A DNA stretch of 64,000 bases from Helopsaltes ochotensis (taxonomy: Eukaryota; Chordata; Aves; Passeriformes; Locustellidae). Each line of letters starts with the position of its first letter. Position 1 is the stretch's first letter. Positions 61,841 to 64,000 of the stretch are shown piece by piece. Where the stretch lies: the NCBI GenBank assembly GCA_013400155.1, contig VXBM01001574.1, positions 1-64,000 on the forward strand, written 5' to 3'. Under the pieces are notes generated by a model. That model was not told the origin of the DNA, ran no database searches, and saw only the letters and a list, made by a program, of their open reading frames with translations. Made by a program: the position numbers and the translations under genes.

Positions 61841-63970
61841 AGTCCATTAGGCTTGTTCTTTGAGAACCTTCCTGCATGGGAACATGCCTAGGCTCTTCAA
61901 GACCAAATACTGGGGCAAATTCATCTTTTCGGCAATGGCTTTAGGTCATGCACTATGCTCTTTTAGAACAGACTACTATTGTTTCTCCTGGCTCTCTAGC
62001 AGGCCTCATATTTCTCTTTTTCTTTCTCTTTAACTTTAAACAGTTGTTCTTCAAAACTTACATTTAGCCTGACTTAAGAGTTTTCATTTAATTTGTCAAG
62101 CATGATCAGTTTCTGTATTCCTTACTTTGACTCAATATAGTTTTACTTGTAATTACTTTCTTTACAGTCATACCAAAAGAAGGTAAAAGTCATCTGAACC
62201 TTTTGATTTGAGAATTTTTGGACACTGAACCTCACCTTTTATTCTCCAAATCGTCTCCAAGCAATTTTACCATGTGGCTGTTTCTTTCTAAGTTCATTTC
62301 AGCTGGTCATCCTGATTCTCTTTCCAAACTTAAACATTACCAAAGTGCACCTTTTTGTTTAAAACAACGTATTGAAGTGAGGCATGTGGCCCCTGTTGAC
62401 AGTAATATGTCAAACTAAGTTAAGAGCTACTTTTTCTCCTGTAGACTCTGAATTTCTGCAGAAAGCTGTCATTACAGTGTATAAAATCAAGGTTTATATC
62501 AGTTCTATGTAGCACTTAACAGCCTACTCAGCGACAGAGAAGGATTTAAAAATCTCCTCTGTTTTCCACAATCATGGTCTGTAATCTCCATTACTATGTC
62601 AGTCTCTTCACCACCTTTAATGAATCTAATGCTGTTCACTTTCTGTGCTAGCTGCATCAAAATGTACTGCAGAATCCCTATGGATTCACATTCTGGAGAT
62701 AACCTTGACTCCTAAGATTTTTGTTTGTGTGATCTGTTCTGCTGTTGGAAGCAGGCTGCCCTTCAGTCTTCTGTCTCTGAAGTTCCTGCAGTACAATTAC
62801 ACTGTCACCGCTGATGAAACCCATCTCTCTCAAGTAGGTTCCCTTTACTCCAAAAGTTTTCTCATTCCTAATACTCGTGTCCCCTTTCTCCCTGTGCTAC
62901 TTGCTCAGCTGCTCTTGCAACTGTGCTGCTCAAGCTGGCTCCACACTTAATTCTTGGGAGAATTGGAAGAATGGTAACAGAGATGTGGAATTCCAGTCTT
63001 GCATTTAAAATTAAGATGCTGCTCCTAGATTTTCCTTCTCTGCTGTGGGGTTACTGATACCACCCACGTATACATTGACAGGGAACTGCTTCTGGGGTCC
63101 AAGTACCTGAAGCCTGATGGAGACTCTGCCCCTGCACGACAATCAGGCACCACCACCAGGCACTCAATCAGCTGCCACCACCAACAGGTTTTGTGCCTCA
63201 GAATGAGGGCCCTCAGGCTACTCTGCTAATGTAAAGTGGGAATAGTGGCAATTTGCCTTAATTCAGTGAATTGCTGTCCGTTGGAGTCCAGCAGTGGGTA
63301 TGTTTTGCTTTTGTTTCTCTGTCTTCATTTTGTTTGTCTGTCAGTGTGAATGCCCACAGCAGGGGACTGAGGAGCTGTGGTGACAGCCTGCTGCAGCTGC
63401 CATAACTAAGCCTGCTATGAAACCAGGAATCAGAGCCCTGATTTTGGTCTGGGAAACACCAGTTTAGAACTCCAACCTGCACATAACTTACATTCTTCAC
63501 TTTTAGTGGTTTCCCAGTTTGCGTAGCAGAAAAGGGGTTGTTTGGGGGAGTTTTCTCTAAACAACAAAAAATTTTGCTTTGTTCCTTGGTAAACTTATTC
63601 GACATGTTTTTGCATTCATATGTTGACTCTGGAAATAACCAAAAAGTTCACTGTTAAAATTACATTAATTTTAACTAAAATCCCTACTCACCTCCACACT
63701 ACTGCAGGCTGATGGTAAATTGCTAGAAAGGAGAATGGACGATAATGAGACCTAAGAAATACTGGATTGTGATTGTAACAGCTGGTTTATTTGACACGAG
63801 CTCATGAGCTATGTTATTAAGTAGAATTCAAGCAGCTGAGAGGGAGCTGTTTGTTTCTTCTGAGGATTTGGCTTTCAACTAACTCCTGCAGTTTCACTTC
63901 ATTCTGTTTCTACAGAACGGTTGGAGAGACAGTGTCTATCAGAAATAGTAATGTGAGTGCTTTCCTTTTG

Positions 63971-63988
63971 AGCAGCAGCAGCAGCAGC
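63971..63988. repeat. (AGC)6 trinucleotide repeat
   Basis: Six AGC units at the right edge of the window in MAN1A1 intron 4. Short and uninterrupted. Confidence 0.9.
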
Positions 63989-64000
63989 TCTAGATAGACC

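Larger units (their letters stand above)
56298..64000 (+). other. MAN1A1: MAN1A1 intron 4, 5' part
   Basis: At least 7.7 kb, starting with the donor GTAAGA and running past the window edge. No continuation of the GH47 domain was seen in it. It contains an ancient CR1-like fragment (57830-58090), a probable LTR (60050-60300), a nested inverted repeat (60680-60764), an N gap with an adjoining duplication (61103-61253), a minus-strand CR1 end (61768-61840) and a short AGC repeat at the right edge. The stretches between these are AT-rich and unremarkable. Confidence 0.85.

Noticed and set aside
63901..63960. Acceptor-like CTGTTTCTACAG near the right edge as MAN1A1 exon 5
   Set aside because: The sequence after it does not encode the expected IFRKKA-like continuation of GH47 and meets a stop quickly.
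1..64000. tRNA genes, CRISPR arrays, prokaryotic operons or phage features
   Set aside because: None seen. The window is vertebrate intronic sequence, and no direct-repeat array or cloverleaf was noticed by eye.

Overview
This is a vertebrate nuclear DNA window, almost certainly from a bird. It has AT-rich introns, a CpG island at the left edge, many decayed CR1 LINE fragments (the dominant avian retroposon), and solo LTRs of a family I recognise as common in avian genomes. I cannot fix the species. No bacterial or phage gene structure is present.

The only recognisable host gene is MAN1A1 (Golgi alpha-1,2-mannosidase IA, glycoside hydrolase family 47), on the + strand and incomplete at both ends. 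Four coding segments are visible: the 3' part of exon 1 (2-142, inside the CpG island), exon 2 (36085-36181), exon 3 (45292-45407) and exon 4 (56217-56297). All have consensus splice sites and matching phases and together encode about 145 residues: the end of the luminal stem and the first helices of the catalytic (alpha/alpha)7 barrel. Exon 4 carries the Glu and Arg that correspond to the general-acid region of GH47 enzymes. The transmembrane start lies left of the window, and the rest of the catalytic domain lies to the right.

The remaining ~99% is intron. Intron 1 (about 36 kb) holds most of the recognisable repeats. These are a long minus-strand CR1 with a reverse-transcriptase remnant (about 11200-12345), a minus-strand solo LTR (17393-18177), CR1 pieces at about 21251-21300, 21735-22105, 23985-24170, 29891-30016 and 31618-32090, and a second minus-strand solo LTR of the same family (about 30188-30719). 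Intron 2 has no repeat I can name but contains AT-rich blocks that could be conserved noncoding elements. Intron 3 has a (TTTG)n microsatellite and a TA-rich tract just before exon 4. Intron 4 has an ancient CR1-like fragment, a probable LTR, a nested inverted repeat, a 35-base N gap next to a 40-bp duplication, and a short CR1 3' end.

I see no convincing new biological system. The items most worth checking are the duplication beside the assembly gap, two adjacent perfect hairpins at 24257-24319, the nested inverted repeat at 60680-60764, the antisense LTR promoters inside MAN1A1, and two unexplained minus-strand open frames (15518-15889 and 16771-16935).
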